Positions 9,493-18,399 of a stretch of 64,000 bases of DNA are shown here, piece by piece. A program made the position numbers and the translations under genes. Source of the DNA: JAWPMT01 sp965215825 (GTDB taxonomy: Bacteria; Bacteroidota; Bacteroidia; Cytophagales; Cyclobacteriaceae). The stretch covers positions 124,001 through 188,000 of the forward strand of contig CBDCEM010000001.1 in NCBI GenBank assembly GCA_965215825.1. The letters are read 5' to 3'. The notes under the pieces were generated by a model. It had not been told where the DNA came from and made no database searches. It saw only the letters and a list, made by a program, of their open reading frames with translations. The number at the start of each line of letters is the position of its first letter. Position 1 is the first letter of the stretch.

Positions 9493-11601
9493 TTATTGAT
9501 TAGTCGGCGACAAAAATAAATAGTTCTTCCCTGGAATAATGGCCTCATAATCGAAGCCGAGTACAAGCTTACCTGAGTGATTGTAAAGTCCTTCCCTGCC
9601 ATTTCTTTCAACGATGATCAAACCATGCCCTACATCTTGCATATCATCAAAAGAAGGGAATAAAATAATCTCTCCCAGTGAATTGGCCAACCCTTTTCTT
9701 CCCTGTGGATCCTCAAGGATATAGGTGCCCTCTTCAGTTCTCGAAATCATCTTGTAAGCCACTTCAAGTACCTCATTCCCATCTTTGTCAACCAGGCCAT
9801 AAAAATCTCTTTTTACAATAGCTCTTTCATTTTGAAAATCACTGACCTCCAGATACTGCGGTTGCACCACCAAGCGTTCGTTTTTATTGATAAATCCCCA
9901 TTTCCCAATCAACTTGATGGGAGCCATCTCCTCGCTAAATCGACGGGCGCTATCATATCGATTGGCGATTCGAATGCGACCCTTCTCGTCCAGAAAACCA
10001 AACAACCCGTCTTTCTTAACCAGAAAGAATTCTTCCGAGTGGTCCAGAACTTGTTTAACTCCATTGTCTAGTCTGACGACAAAGGCACCTAACCTATCCT
10101 TGATTACCGCTCCTTCTGGTCGTGTACCCACATAGAAATTCCCCATGTGATTTACTTCATCATAAATTGGATCGAAAATGACCAAGCCTTCCCTGGTAAT
10201 AAGTCCCTTACCTTCTTTCCCAAGCACTTCAACAGACGCATTACCTCCTCTTAATTCGTTTCTGGTTGTAAATAGGGTTTTCCCGCGGGACGTTAATAAT
10301 GTGCGAAAACCTCTCCCCTCCCCAACGAAGAGATCGCTGATCTTTATCATCGAAAAAAATCCCGGCTGAACCAACCAATTGCCGAAAACATTGATCACTC
10401 CCCAACTTCCTACATATTTGGCTGGGAAGGAAGTTTCAGCTCCAACACCAATACTATCATACACATGTGATACAATCAATTCTCCTGAAAAATCAAGTAT
10501 TCCCCATTGGCCAGCTCGCTTTACAGGAATGTATTGAGACTGAGAAGCCATTACAGCCTGAAGAGGGTAGGTATTTATTTTACGCCCATATAAATTGTAA
10601 ATATCCCAGTCTCCATGACTCAACTCGAAAAAATAGGACCCATCAAAATACACTGAGTCCCCTTCGAGTATTTTCTTTCCAGAATAGTCATAGACCTCAT
10701 ATTGATTATCGGTCTTTGCGATGGCATATCCTCCTTCTGCTCTAACCAATTCCAACTGCTTATCTACAAGAATTTCAACAGAATCGGCATAGAACCTCTG
10801 TCCTCCGTTTATCGACGCCACCAGCAACTCCCCATAATTTGAAATACTATCGGCACTCAGTTCCGTTATCGGATTTAATGCCCAGTCATACACCTGCCAT
10901 GTTTTTGCTGGAACAATCAAAGGTTCGGCACCTGAAATGGAAATATCCTTGTAGGTCGGAGGATAGAGAAATGTACTTGTTTCGCTATTGAGCAATCCTA
11001 CTGCGCCATTCTTTCGAAACAATATATAGGGGAACTTTCTTTCAAAATCATCCGCTTTATGATCCGAAAGAAGTTGACCTTGTTTATTATGAAAATACCA
11101 AAATCCATTTTGATCCAGTGTAGCAAAAACCTCGTCAACTTTCCGAATTTCCTGGTAATCAACTGATAGTATCTTTTCAAACTGACTATTGAATAATCCA
11201 TATGTCAGCATCCCTTGATCATACTCGCTTACCTTGTAAAACCCGTCTATTAAGGTGATGTCAAAATAGGAATTTGATATCTGGTGATCCCCTTTATCAT
11301 CAATAAGTCCATACATTAATTGATTGGAAAGAGACCCTTTTGAACTAACCAGAAATAGCCCATCCGAAAAAGGTGAAATGCTGTAATAGGTGGCTCGAGT
11401 GATCTTCTTACCTCCTGAGCTAATGAGTCCCCATTTCCCCCCTTGTTTGTATCCAAAAAATGCATCAAGATTACGATCATTTTCGGGATACCATCCGAGT
11501 TCTTCAAATTTGGGATTAATGAGCACTTCACCCAAGCTGTTTCTTAGTCCAAAACGGCCATCTTCCTCAAACACCCTGACATCACTTTGACCATGAAGCA
11601 C
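9493..11601 (-). CDS. WG-repeat (KWG-like) exported protein
   Basis: 702 residues from the GTG at 11601, built almost entirely of WG repeats: units with G-xWG-(L/F/V)-I-(D/N)-xxG followed by YDxI. Examples are GGKWGLISSGGKK, AGQWGILDFSG, GSWGVINVFG, KWGFINKNERL, LFGFLDEKG. At least a dozen units are visible. The function of WG repeats is unknown; they are thought to bind proteins or carbohydrates. The interval given is the conservative one: an in-frame signal peptide (RLLTFICFLFFSTVLHGQ) begins 15 codons earlier but has no ATG, GTG or TTG (see findings), so true translation probably begins near 11646. It is convergent with the M16 gene. Confidence 0.82.
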   Translation of the reverse strand: MLHGQSDVRVFEEDGRFGLRNSLGEVLINPKFEELGWYPENDRNLDAFFGYKQGGKWGLISSGGKKITRATYYSISPFSDGLFLVSSKGSLSNQLMYGLIDDKGDHQISNSYFDITLIDGFYKVSEYDQGMLTYGLFNSQFEKILSVDYQEIRKVDEVFATLDQNGFWYFHNKQGQLLSDHKADDFERKFPYILFRKNGAVGLLNSETSTFLYPPTYKDISISGAEPLIVPAKTWQVYDWALNPITELSADSISNYGELLVASINGGQRFYADSVEILVDKQLELVRAEGGYAIAKTDNQYEVYDYSGKKILEGDSVYFDGSYFFELSHGDWDIYNLYGRKINTYPLQAVMASQSQYIPVKRAGQWGILDFSGELIVSHVYDSIGVGAETSFPAKYVGSWGVINVFGNWLVQPGFFSMIKISDLFVGEGRGFRTLLTSRGKTLFTTRNELRGGNASVEVLGKEGKGLITREGLVIFDPIYDEVNHMGNFYVGTRPEGAVIKDRLGAFVVRLDNGVKQVLDHSEEFFLVKKDGLFGFLDEKGRIRIANRYDSARRFSEEMAPIKLIGKWGFINKNERLVVQPQYLEVSDFQNERAIVKRDFYGLVDKDGNEVLEVAYKMISRTEEGTYILEDPQGRKGLANSLGEIILFPSFDDMQDVGHGLIIVERNGREGLYNHSGKLVLGFDYEAIIPGKNYLFLSPTNQ

Positions 11602-11671
11602 TGTTGAGAAGAAGAGAAAACAAATAAAAGTGAGGAGCCTATTGATAGTCGCCTTTGTTAAAAATAAAGGC

Positions 11672-11699
11672 CAAAGTTAATGAGGCGACAACAGGACAA
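11672..11699 (-). promoter_or_regulatory. Candidate promoter of the WG-repeat gene
   Basis: Read on the minus strand there is a TTG (11699-11697), a 17-base spacer and TAACTTTG (11679-11672), an exact match to the Bacteroidota -7 consensus TAnnTTTG. Transcription would begin about 20 bases upstream of the ATC at 11646, which fits translation from that region rather than from GTG 11601. Confidence 0.5.
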
Positions 11700-11731
11700 G
11701 TCTTATTTTTTACGAATGGAGAAGAAAAATA

Positions 11732-12994
11732 TCAGGATTCAGATGTTTCCTTCTGTTGAAGGTCAAAAAGATCATTGAGGCTCTCCACTAAAGCATCTGC
11801 CTCACCACGCTTACAGGCAGCTTTTAACTGCAAAACTGGCAATCGCATTACTTTTTGGATGATTCCTTTGGTTGCCAGGTCCAATAACTTGATTTCCGAT
11901 TCAGTAGCTTTCTTTACGTATTTCGCAATCTCCTTCTGACGAATTTCTTCCAGTGCATTCTTAAGCTTTTGGATGGTTGGAGAAACCTCCATCTCCTGAG
12001 CCCAATTATGAAATTCCTCAACGGAATCAGATAAAATGTGCTCTACTGAGGGAATTGCATCTTTTCTTTCTTGAAGTGTTTGTGTTGTCTTTTCCTCAAT
12101 CTGATCCACATTGTATAGTAATACATGTGGGAGTTCATCGATATCTGGTGCAACACTTCGTGGAACGGAAAGATCTACTACAAGTTTCTGCCCTGCCAAC
12201 TCACTGTTCAATTGTTCTTTCCTGAGAATCGGTGATTCAACCGCTACTGTAGATATGATTGCATCAAATGAAGCAACGTTGTTCAAAGCCTCCTCCAATG
12301 ACAACACTTGATAGTTTAGCCGGCTTGCCAATTCTTGCGCTTTGGACCGTGTTCTATTCGCGACAGAAATATTCGCTTCAATTCCTTCCAAATTCTCGGC
12401 AATATTCTCCCCAATCTCCCCTAAGCCCAGTAAGAGCACTTTAGGTGCTGCAAAGTTGGGAATCACCTGCTTAACAAGCTCCACGGCAGCATAAGAAGAA
12501 GAAGCCGTTCCGTCCCGAAATGCTGTTTCCTGTACAACACGCTTGTTAGCATAAAATATGGAATGCATCAGGCGGTGAAGGAACGGACCCGCCATGCCTT
12601 CGTCAGCCGAATATTGGTAAGCCTTTTTTACCTGATTAGATATTTGAATGTCTCCAAGCACTTTAGACTCCAGTCCCAGAGAAACTCTGTAAAGTTGATC
12701 TATGGCTTTATCCGCAGCATAGGATTTGAAATGTGATCGAAAACCTTCGAATTGAGACAAGTTCTTTTCAATGCTTAATAATGAGAGAATCTCTTCATCT
12801 TGATTGTTCTCAGCACTATAATAAATTTCCGTACGATTACAAGTAGATATTATAATCGCTTCACTCAATCCGAGTGTCTCATTGAGTCTCTTCAAAAACT
12901 TGCGATTTGACTCCTCTTCGAGCGTTACACACTCGCGTAATTCGACAGGCGCCGATTGATAAGAAATACCTAGGGTGCGGAAAGTTTGATGCAT
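11732..12994 (-). CDS. hemA: Glutamyl-tRNA reductase
   Basis: 420 residues, the normal length for HemA, which reduces glutamyl-tRNA(Glu) to glutamate-1-semialdehyde with NADPH in the C5 route to tetrapyrroles. The catalytic Cys is C52 in the invariant STCNRTE; the N-terminal substrate domain also shows SAPVELRE. LGLGEIGENIAENL is the NADPH Rossmann loop and VANRT the adenosine-pocket region, followed by a C-terminal dimerisation helix. It is cytosolic. No other hem gene is adjacent. The start ATG 12994 is supported by conservation of the MHQTFRTLGISYQSAP opening. Confidence 0.95.
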   Translation of the reverse strand: MHQTFRTLGISYQSAPVELRECVTLEEESNRKFLKRLNETLGLSEAIIISTCNRTEIYYSAENNQDEEILSLLSIEKNLSQFEGFRSHFKSYAADKAIDQLYRVSLGLESKVLGDIQISNQVKKAYQYSADEGMAGPFLHRLMHSIFYANKRVVQETAFRDGTASSSYAAVELVKQVIPNFAAPKVLLLGLGEIGENIAENLEGIEANISVANRTRSKAQELASRLNYQVLSLEEALNNVASFDAIISTVAVESPILRKEQLNSELAGQKLVVDLSVPRSVAPDIDELPHVLLYNVDQIEEKTTQTLQERKDAIPSVEHILSDSVEEFHNWAQEMEVSPTIQKLKNALEEIRQKEIAKYVKKATESEIKLLDLATKGIIQKVMRLPVLQLKAACKRGEADALVESLNDLFDLQQKETSES

Positions 12995-13011
12995 TTCAAT
13001 TTAAACGTCTG

Positions 13012-13019
13012 CAAAGTTA
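13012..13019 (-). promoter_or_regulatory. Candidate -7 promoter element of hemA
   Basis: On the minus strand the octamer TAACTTTG matches TAnnTTTG exactly and lies 17 bases upstream of the hemA ATG. A convincing -33 TTTG at the standard distance is not seen, so the call is tentative. Confidence 0.35.
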
Positions 13020-13123
13020 AAAAATTCAAAGATTTAATGCCACGATAGTTTCCCAGTATTCTTCTCCCTTGACGGCAATTTTTCATTTTTGGTTGCCTTG
13101 CCTATATTTATACGCACAACTAC

Positions 13124-14050
13124 TTGAAACGCTTTAGGGTATATATCATAAATTTTATTGGCTTTAACAAAACTGAGGCCAATGCTACGATCATACTTAT
13201 TGGTATTGCTCTCATCTTTGCTATTGCCCCAAGAGTATTATCTCGTCTTGGCCCTGCTTCAAAGTCCACGGCAGAAAGTGATCAGGAACTGCTGATTGAA
13301 TGGCTCGATGAGATTGACAACAGTCTAAAGAAAAAAGAAATTCCAAAGTTGAAAAATTCGACGCCAACTCAACCCAAACGCTTCCACTTTGATCCAAATT
13401 TTGCATCAACTCATGATTTTCAAGAACTCGGGTTTAAACCCTTTGTAGCCAGCCGAATTGTCAAGTACCGGAAGGCCGGTGGTAACTTTAAAACAGCAAA
13501 AGATTTACACAAAATCTTCGGTATCGACTCCATGTTGGTGGCCGAATTAGCACCCTATATTTTGATTAAGTCCAAGTCAAAAACAGAGAATTCATCCATA
13601 GCCAAAACTGTTAAAAAGCCTCACTCCGAACCAGAAAAAGCAAAAAAGGTATGGATGGACTTAAACCTGGCCACAGGTCCGGAATTGCAGAAGATTAAAG
13701 GTATTGGCCCCTTTTATGCCGGGAATATTCTGAAATATCGTCAAAAATTGGGCGGATATTATGCAATGGAACAACTAGAGGAAGTTTATAAAATGAAGCC
13801 AGCAATATTAGAGCTACTGAAAAACCACACTTATATCAACGAACCTCCCAATAAAGGGCTTCCGATCAACTCCGACTCACTAAAGCACCTGGCCAGTCAT
13901 CCATACCTATCGTGGAACCATGCCAAGGTGATTCTCAACTATCGCAAACAACATGGCTCATTCATCGAGCCAGAAGAGTTACTCAACATAAAGATCATCG
14001 ACGATAGTCTTTATCATAAAATATCTCCCTATATTTCTGTGGAACCATAG
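13124..14050 (+). CDS. Helix-hairpin-helix (ComEA-like) membrane-anchored protein with three HhH units
   Basis: 308 residues starting at TTG 13124. One membrane anchor sits near residues 20-40 (ATIILIGIALIFAIAP). Three tandem HhH/ComEA-type units follow: around GFKPFVASRIVKYRKAGG with DLHKIFGID; IKGIGPFYAGNILKYR with QLEEVYKM; and LSWNHAKVILNYRKQHGSF with ELLNIKIID. HhH units bind DNA without sequence specificity through the backbone, and ComEA does so during DNA uptake. Proteins with this anchor plus three degenerate HhH units are common in Bacteroidota, but their role in uptake is not established. The next gene starts 7 bases later, suggesting co-transcription with the helicase. Confidence 0.8.
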   Translation: MKRFRVYIINFIGFNKTEANATIILIGIALIFAIAPRVLSRLGPASKSTAESDQELLIEWLDEIDNSLKKKEIPKLKNSTPTQPKRFHFDPNFASTHDFQELGFKPFVASRIVKYRKAGGNFKTAKDLHKIFGIDSMLVAELAPYILIKSKSKTENSSIAKTVKKPHSEPEKAKKVWMDLNLATGPELQKIKGIGPFYAGNILKYRQKLGGYYAMEQLEEVYKMKPAILELLKNHTYINEPPNKGLPINSDSLKHLASHPYLSWNHAKVILNYRKQHGSFIEPEELLNIKIIDDSLYHKISPYISVEP

Positions 14051-14057
14051 TTGCTTC

Positions 14058-17000
14058 ATGCACCAAATTCTCCAATCCTACCTAAGGCGACTAACCAATC
14101 TATCTGGCAGTAATCGCTCATTACTGCTTTTGAGGCTGGTTTCAGAGCAATGCATCGATTTGCATGACTACAATTTCGTCCTGAACGAACCTAGTTTCGA
14201 CATCATTAAGAAACTGATTGCTCACGATAATTCTGTTGATTTAACCCAGGAAATTGACAGTAGAGATGCCGACGCCAATCGTCTGGGTAAACGCCTTAAG
14301 AAATTAGAGCGAATCGATAAATTCATATTCGAAGAGAGGGGAGCTAAAGACCTTTACATTGGCTGGCCTTTTGTAAGGGGGAAATTCTCCGATGACACCC
14401 TGGTTCGAGGCCCTTTACTTTTCTTCCCCATAGAGTTAACCAATAAGGACAACCTTTGGTCCCTGAAACTGCGAAAGGACGTCAACATAACCTTCAACAA
14501 GTCTTTTCTATTGGCATATTCCTTTTTCAACCAAACACCATTGGATGAGGACCTATTAGAAATCACTTTCAACGATTTTGACAGGGACTCTACTGTTTTC
14601 CGCACACAACTCTATGAATTATTGAAAAACAGTAACCTCGAGATCAATTTTAATCAGGACAATTTCATAGATGAGCTCAAGCCCTTCAAAGATTTCAGAA
14701 AAACTGATTTTGAATCACAGGAGAAAACAGGAAGCCTAAAGCTATTTCCCGAAGCGGTTCTTGGTATCTTTCCTCAAGCAGGATCTTACCTTGTGCCGGA
14801 TTATATTAATTTAATCGAAAACGAAAAAATCAAAGACCTGGAAGATTTCTTCTTCCAACGAAAACGGGACGACCTGGAAGATGAAGGAGATACCCGCTTT
14901 TCAGATCGGTTATTAGAAGAAAACACGTTCACACCATTTGAATTAGACGCTTATCAGGAACGGGCACTGGGGCTTATCAAAAAAGGAAACTCCATGATCG
15001 TTCAAGGCCCACCTGGCACAGGTAAGTCTCAATTGATCTCCAACCTTATCTGCGATTATATCGCCAGAGGGAAAAATATTCTACTCGTTTGTCAAAAGAA
15101 AGCAGCGTTAGATGTAGTGTACGAGCGTCTGAAAAGCAAAGACCTACACAATTCTATTGGGCTAGTACATGATTTTAAGAATGACCGAAAAGACATTTTT
15201 CATCAAATAGCTACTCAGATTGATCGCATTGATGAGTACAAACAAAAAAATAACAGCCTCGACGCCATTCAACTGGAAAGAGCTTTCCAACAAGCCAGCA
15301 GGAAGATTGATCAAAGTGTAGAGGAGCTGGAAGAGTTCAAAACCATGCTTTTTGACGAGTCAGAATGCGGCAAATCGATCAAAGAACTCTATCTCAGTTC
15401 AGATCCCACTAAACCGGCCATTCCACTAAATCAGGAATATCGATCCTTCAATTACCATGAAGTAGAGGCCTTCACAGAACGACTTTCCAGGTACCTAAAA
15501 TACTACCGAGAGTTTGAGGGTAAAAAGCACTTCTGGATTGGAGGGAAATCTTTCGCTCAACATTCAGTCAGTGACCTGGTCAACATTAGAAATACAGTCA
15601 CTGAGGTCATCAAGTACGCCGCGGAAATTGAGGAAAAAGCGCATGACATCATTCATAAACCCGTTGACTTTGAGTCTACTCAGTTGCTTGCCGATAAGCC
15701 TGACGAGCTGGAGCGGCTGATTTCAAACCTGGACAATGAAAGGGTCTACAGATATTTTCAATCCGTTGTTTCCGAATCACCCATCTCAAAATCCGAATGG
15801 TTGGTTGAGCAAGAAAGAAGAACCATGCAGTGTTTCAAAGGATACGGGCCTGAAAGCTCCCTCGATGCAGAAGAGTTGGGGAAATTCCAGGAAGCACTTG
15901 AGCATGCAATTAACGCACGGAAAGGTTTATTTAGTTGGCTTAGATGGAAGCTATTTTCTGCTGACAGAAACTTCATTCGACAAGTACTCCAGGCCAACGA
16001 CCTGAAAGGAAACCGTGAAGGATTTCAGGTACTGCTTGATAAAGTTGATAACCGACTGAACTACGAGCATGTATTTTCGGAATTACAACAGGCCAAATGG
16101 CTGACTGATTACCCCACAAATCTGAAGAAAACTGAAACACAAAATTGGTTCTTCTACCAAAAGTTAGCCCTGGATACCTATGAACTTCTGGATCAACTTC
16201 GTCCTCTAGAGTCATTAATACCTTTCCACAAGAACGACCGAAAAACACAATTAGACACCCTACTTCAACTCCAGGATTTGGTAAAGAAAATTCCCGTTTC
16301 CAGAGCCCTTTGGAGTGTCCATCTATCGGATCAACAAATTCGTTTACTGACATTGAAAAAAGTTGCCGCGGATGAGGTTGTCGCTTCCCTAAACCGGGAC
16401 TTTGATAAAATTTATGACTACCACAGACTCAGGGATGGCTTTTTACAAGTTGAAATGAAAATTGTGGAAGACTTACTTGAATCATCGAAGGATGATTTGA
16501 ATCCCGAGACCATTATGGTGTTGTTCCATAATAGTCTGGCCCTGGCCTGGATTGATCACATAGAAACCAAATATCCGATACTTCGAGCAGTTTCTTCACT
16601 TCAACTCGAGACATTAGAAAAAACACTAAAAGACGCTGTTGAAGATAAAAAGCAAGTAAGCTCAGACATCTTGCTTCTAAAATCGCGGGAACGCACTTAT
16701 GAAGACCTGGAATTTAACCGACTTAACAACATGGTTACTTACCGTGATTTGTATCATCAGGCGACCAAGAAACGACGCATCTGGCCCATTCGCAGGGTCG
16801 TTACGAATTTCAGTGAAGAACTCTTCAAATTGCTACCATGCTGGATGGCCTCCCCCGAGTCTGCTTCAGCAATATTTCCCATGCAGGAAATGTTCGACCT
16901 TGTAATATTCGATGAGGCATCGCAGTGTTTTGCAGAAAAAGCAATACCCGCCCTATATCGAGGCAAACAAGTTGTGATTGCCGGAGATAGCAAACAATTA

Positions 17001-18080
17001 AAACCTTTTGACATGTATCGGGTCCGCTGGGAAGAAGAAAATACTGATGATGCGCCTGAACTTGAAATTGATTCGCTACTTGATCTATCTCAGCAATTTT
17101 TACCCCATACCAGTCTCGCAGGCCATTATAGAAGTCAATCAATGGAATTGATTGACTTCTCCAACAAGCACTTCTACGATGGCCGACTACAAATGCTTCC
17201 AGCATTTGAAACGTTAAACAAGGCGGAACCTGCCATAGAATACATCAAGGTGGAAGATGGAATATGGGAAAATAACATCAACGACGCAGAAGCCTTAGAG
17301 GTGGTCGATCTGATCTTCTCTCTGTACAAATCGGAACCTGGTCTATCAATAGGAGTAGTAACATTCAATGCCCGTCAACAAGGACATATTCTTGATTTAA
17401 TCGAATCTCGCGCTACTGAGCTAGCATTAGGGCTACCGAAGGGTCTGATTGTAAAAAACATTGAGAATATTCAGGGAGACGAAAGAGACGTCATCATATT
17501 TAGCACGGCATACGCTCCGGACAAAAAGGGGAAACTTCAAATGCGATTTGGTCCACTAAATCAACAAGGAGGTGAAAATAGATTGAATGTGGCGGTAACC
17601 CGGGCGCGAGAAAAAGTCTATGTCGTATCCAGTATTCTACCAGGCCAAATCCGCACAGAAGACTCAAAAAACCCGGGTCCTCAACTATTTAAGAAATTTC
17701 TGGAGCATGCCTGGAATGTAAGTCATAAAGATTGGAAACCAGGAGTTACTATTTTCGAACAACATGAGGATCGATGGTATTTGAGGAATCGACTGCAAAT
17801 GCCACAATTCCACGGTTTTCCTCAATTAACTTTGGAAAAGACACATCAGTTTTCCGACCTCACAGTATTACAGGATTCGACAAATAGGGGCATTTTGTTA
17901 ACCGACGATGAAGTATTCCACGACAGCCCTTCTGTGAAAGATGCCTTCGTGTACTTTCCTAATCTGCTAACGGATAAAAAATGGCCTCATACCCGAATTT
18001 TCTCAAGGTCTTTTTGGCTAGACAGAGATACTATTCAAGAAAGGATGAAAATGTTCCTCAATCGGATAGCGGAGAATTGA
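14058..18080 (+). CDS. Large SF1 (Dna2/NAM7/Upf1-like) helicase with split motor and degenerate nuclease-like tail
   Basis: 1340 residues. Walker A is at 317-324 (GPPGTGKS), Walker B DEAS at 952-955, then AGDSKQLKP (motif III) and QGDERDVIIFSTAYAP, with motif VI VAVTRARE at about 1178. About 630 residues lie between motifs I and II, mostly helical, as in DUF4011/Dna2-like bacterial helicases. The N-terminal 290 residues show the conserved opening of this group (LYIGWPFVRGK, GPLLFFPI). The last ~65 residues (ILLTDDEVFH, then HTRIFSRSFWLDRD) resemble a Vsr/MTES_1575-type endonuclease tail but the acidic active-site pattern looks eroded. Such enzymes unwind nucleic acid in the cytosol; some belong to anti-phage loci, though no defence partner is adjacent here. 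Confidence 0.83.
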   Translation: MHQILQSYLRRLTNLSGSNRSLLLLRLVSEQCIDLHDYNFVLNEPSFDIIKKLIAHDNSVDLTQEIDSRDADANRLGKRLKKLERIDKFIFEERGAKDLYIGWPFVRGKFSDDTLVRGPLLFFPIELTNKDNLWSLKLRKDVNITFNKSFLLAYSFFNQTPLDEDLLEITFNDFDRDSTVFRTQLYELLKNSNLEINFNQDNFIDELKPFKDFRKTDFESQEKTGSLKLFPEAVLGIFPQAGSYLVPDYINLIENEKIKDLEDFFFQRKRDDLEDEGDTRFSDRLLEENTFTPFELDAYQERALGLIKKGNSMIVQGPPGTGKSQLISNLICDYIARGKNILLVCQKKAALDVVYERLKSKDLHNSIGLVHDFKNDRKDIFHQIATQIDRIDEYKQKNNSLDAIQLERAFQQASRKIDQSVEELEEFKTMLFDESECGKSIKELYLSSDPTKPAIPLNQEYRSFNYHEVEAFTERLSRYLKYYREFEGKKHFWIGGKSFAQHSVSDLVNIRNTVTEVIKYAAEIEEKAHDIIHKPVDFESTQLLADKPDELERLISNLDNERVYRYFQSVVSESPISKSEWLVEQERRTMQCFKGYGPESSLDAEELGKFQEALEHAINARKGLFSWLRWKLFSADRNFIRQVLQANDLKGNREGFQVLLDKVDNRLNYEHVFSELQQAKWLTDYPTNLKKTETQNWFFYQKLALDTYELLDQLRPLESLIPFHKNDRKTQLDTLLQLQDLVKKIPVSRALWSVHLSDQQIRLLTLKKVAADEVVASLNRDFDKIYDYHRLRDGFLQVEMKIVEDLLESSKDDLNPETIMVLFHNSLALAWIDHIETKYPILRAVSSLQLETLEKTLKDAVEDKKQVSSDILLLKSRERTYEDLEFNRLNNMVTYRDLYHQATKKRRIWPIRRVVTNFSEELFKLLPCWMASPESASAIFPMQEMFDLVIFDEASQCFAEKAIPALYRGKQVVIAGDSKQLKPFDMYRVRWEEENTDDAPELEIDSLLDLSQQFLPHTSLAGHYRSQSMELIDFSNKHFYDGRLQMLPAFETLNKAEPAIEYIKVEDGIWENNINDAEALEVVDLIFSLYKSEPGLSIGVVTFNARQQGHILDLIESRATELALGLPKGLIVKNIENIQGDERDVIIFSTAYAPDKKGKLQMRFGPLNQQGGENRLNVAVTRAREKVYVVSSILPGQIRTEDSKNPGPQLFKKFLEHAWNVSHKDWKPGVTIFEQHEDRWYLRNRLQMPQFHGFPQLTLEKTHQFSDLTVLQDSTNRGILLTDDEVFHDSPSVKDAFVYFPNLLTDKKWPHTRIFSRSFWLDRDTIQERMKMFLNRIAEN

Positions 18081-18191
18081 ACGGATCTATAATCTGTAAA
18101 AAAAGAGTGATTCACTTCATCAAATACCCTGACAAGGGTCTGCCTTGAGTCTTTTCAGAATAAGGGATTTGTCCTGCTCTTGTCCACCGCC

Positions 18192-18264
18192 AAAAAAAAG
18201 AGCAATCCGATAAAGATCAGATTGCTCCCAAAACAACTAAAGGCTGTAGCCGAGCGGCTACAGT
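18192..18264 (-). ncRNA. Candidate small RNA with 5' hairpin and 3' intrinsic terminator
   Basis: Read on the minus strand: a TATATTTA box (18276-18269, one mismatch to TAnnTTTG), then a perfect 8-bp stem with a 4-base loop (CTGTAGCC-GCTC-GGCTACAG, 18263-18244), a U/G-rich single-stranded linker of about 16 bases, an 8-bp stem (GAGCAATC/GATTGCTC, 18227-18200) and a run of eight T (18199-18192). That is the layout of a ~73-nt independent sRNA. No minus-strand gene nearby needs this terminator. It may belong to a known Bacteroidota motif family; I cannot name it from sequence alone. Confidence 0.5.
18200..18227 (-). terminator. Rho-independent terminator on the minus strand
   Basis: An 8-bp perfect stem GAGCAATC/GATTGCTC with a 12-base loop, followed on the minus strand by eight consecutive T (18199-18192). 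On the plus strand the stem is not followed by T, so it does not serve the helicase gene. It ends the small RNA candidate. Confidence 0.6.
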
Positions 18265-18373
18265 ATTGTAAATATACGAAAAATTGACTTATTACGGGTG
18301 TCTAGGCTACAATTCATGTACAGTTTATTTCATTTTACGCAAGTTTTGGCATCGCAACCAGCTATTACCACTT

Positions 18374-18391
18374 GTCAAAACAAGTTTTGAC
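18374..18391. promoter_or_regulatory. Perfect palindrome, operator candidate for the DUF6940 gene
   Basis: GTCAAAAC-AA-GTTTTGAC is an 8-bp perfect inverted repeat with a 2-base spacer, ending 8 bases before the ATG at 18400. Its place over the ribosome-binding region and its symmetry suit a dimeric repressor site or an RNA hairpin that hides the start codon. No adjacent regulator gene is seen. Confidence 0.45.
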
Positions 18392-18399
18392 CTTATCAG

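Larger units (their letters stand above)
18081..18399. other. Intergenic region between the helicase and DUF6940 genes
   Basis: This 319-bp non-coding stretch holds two strong inverted repeats (18200-18227 and 18244-18263) that together form a minus-strand small RNA candidate, and a perfect palindrome at 18374-18391 just before the DUF6940 start. No reading frame here looks coding. The piece 18081-18190 shows nothing I can name. Confidence 0.7.

Noticed and set aside
14058..18080. Helicase as a member of a named anti-phage system
   Set aside because: Its neighbours are an HhH protein and a DUF6940 gene; no nuclease, methylase, ATPase or toxin partner of a known system is nearby.
18200..18263. 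The two hairpins after the helicase as its own terminator
   Set aside because: Neither stem is followed by T on the plus strand; the T-run fits only minus-strand transcription.
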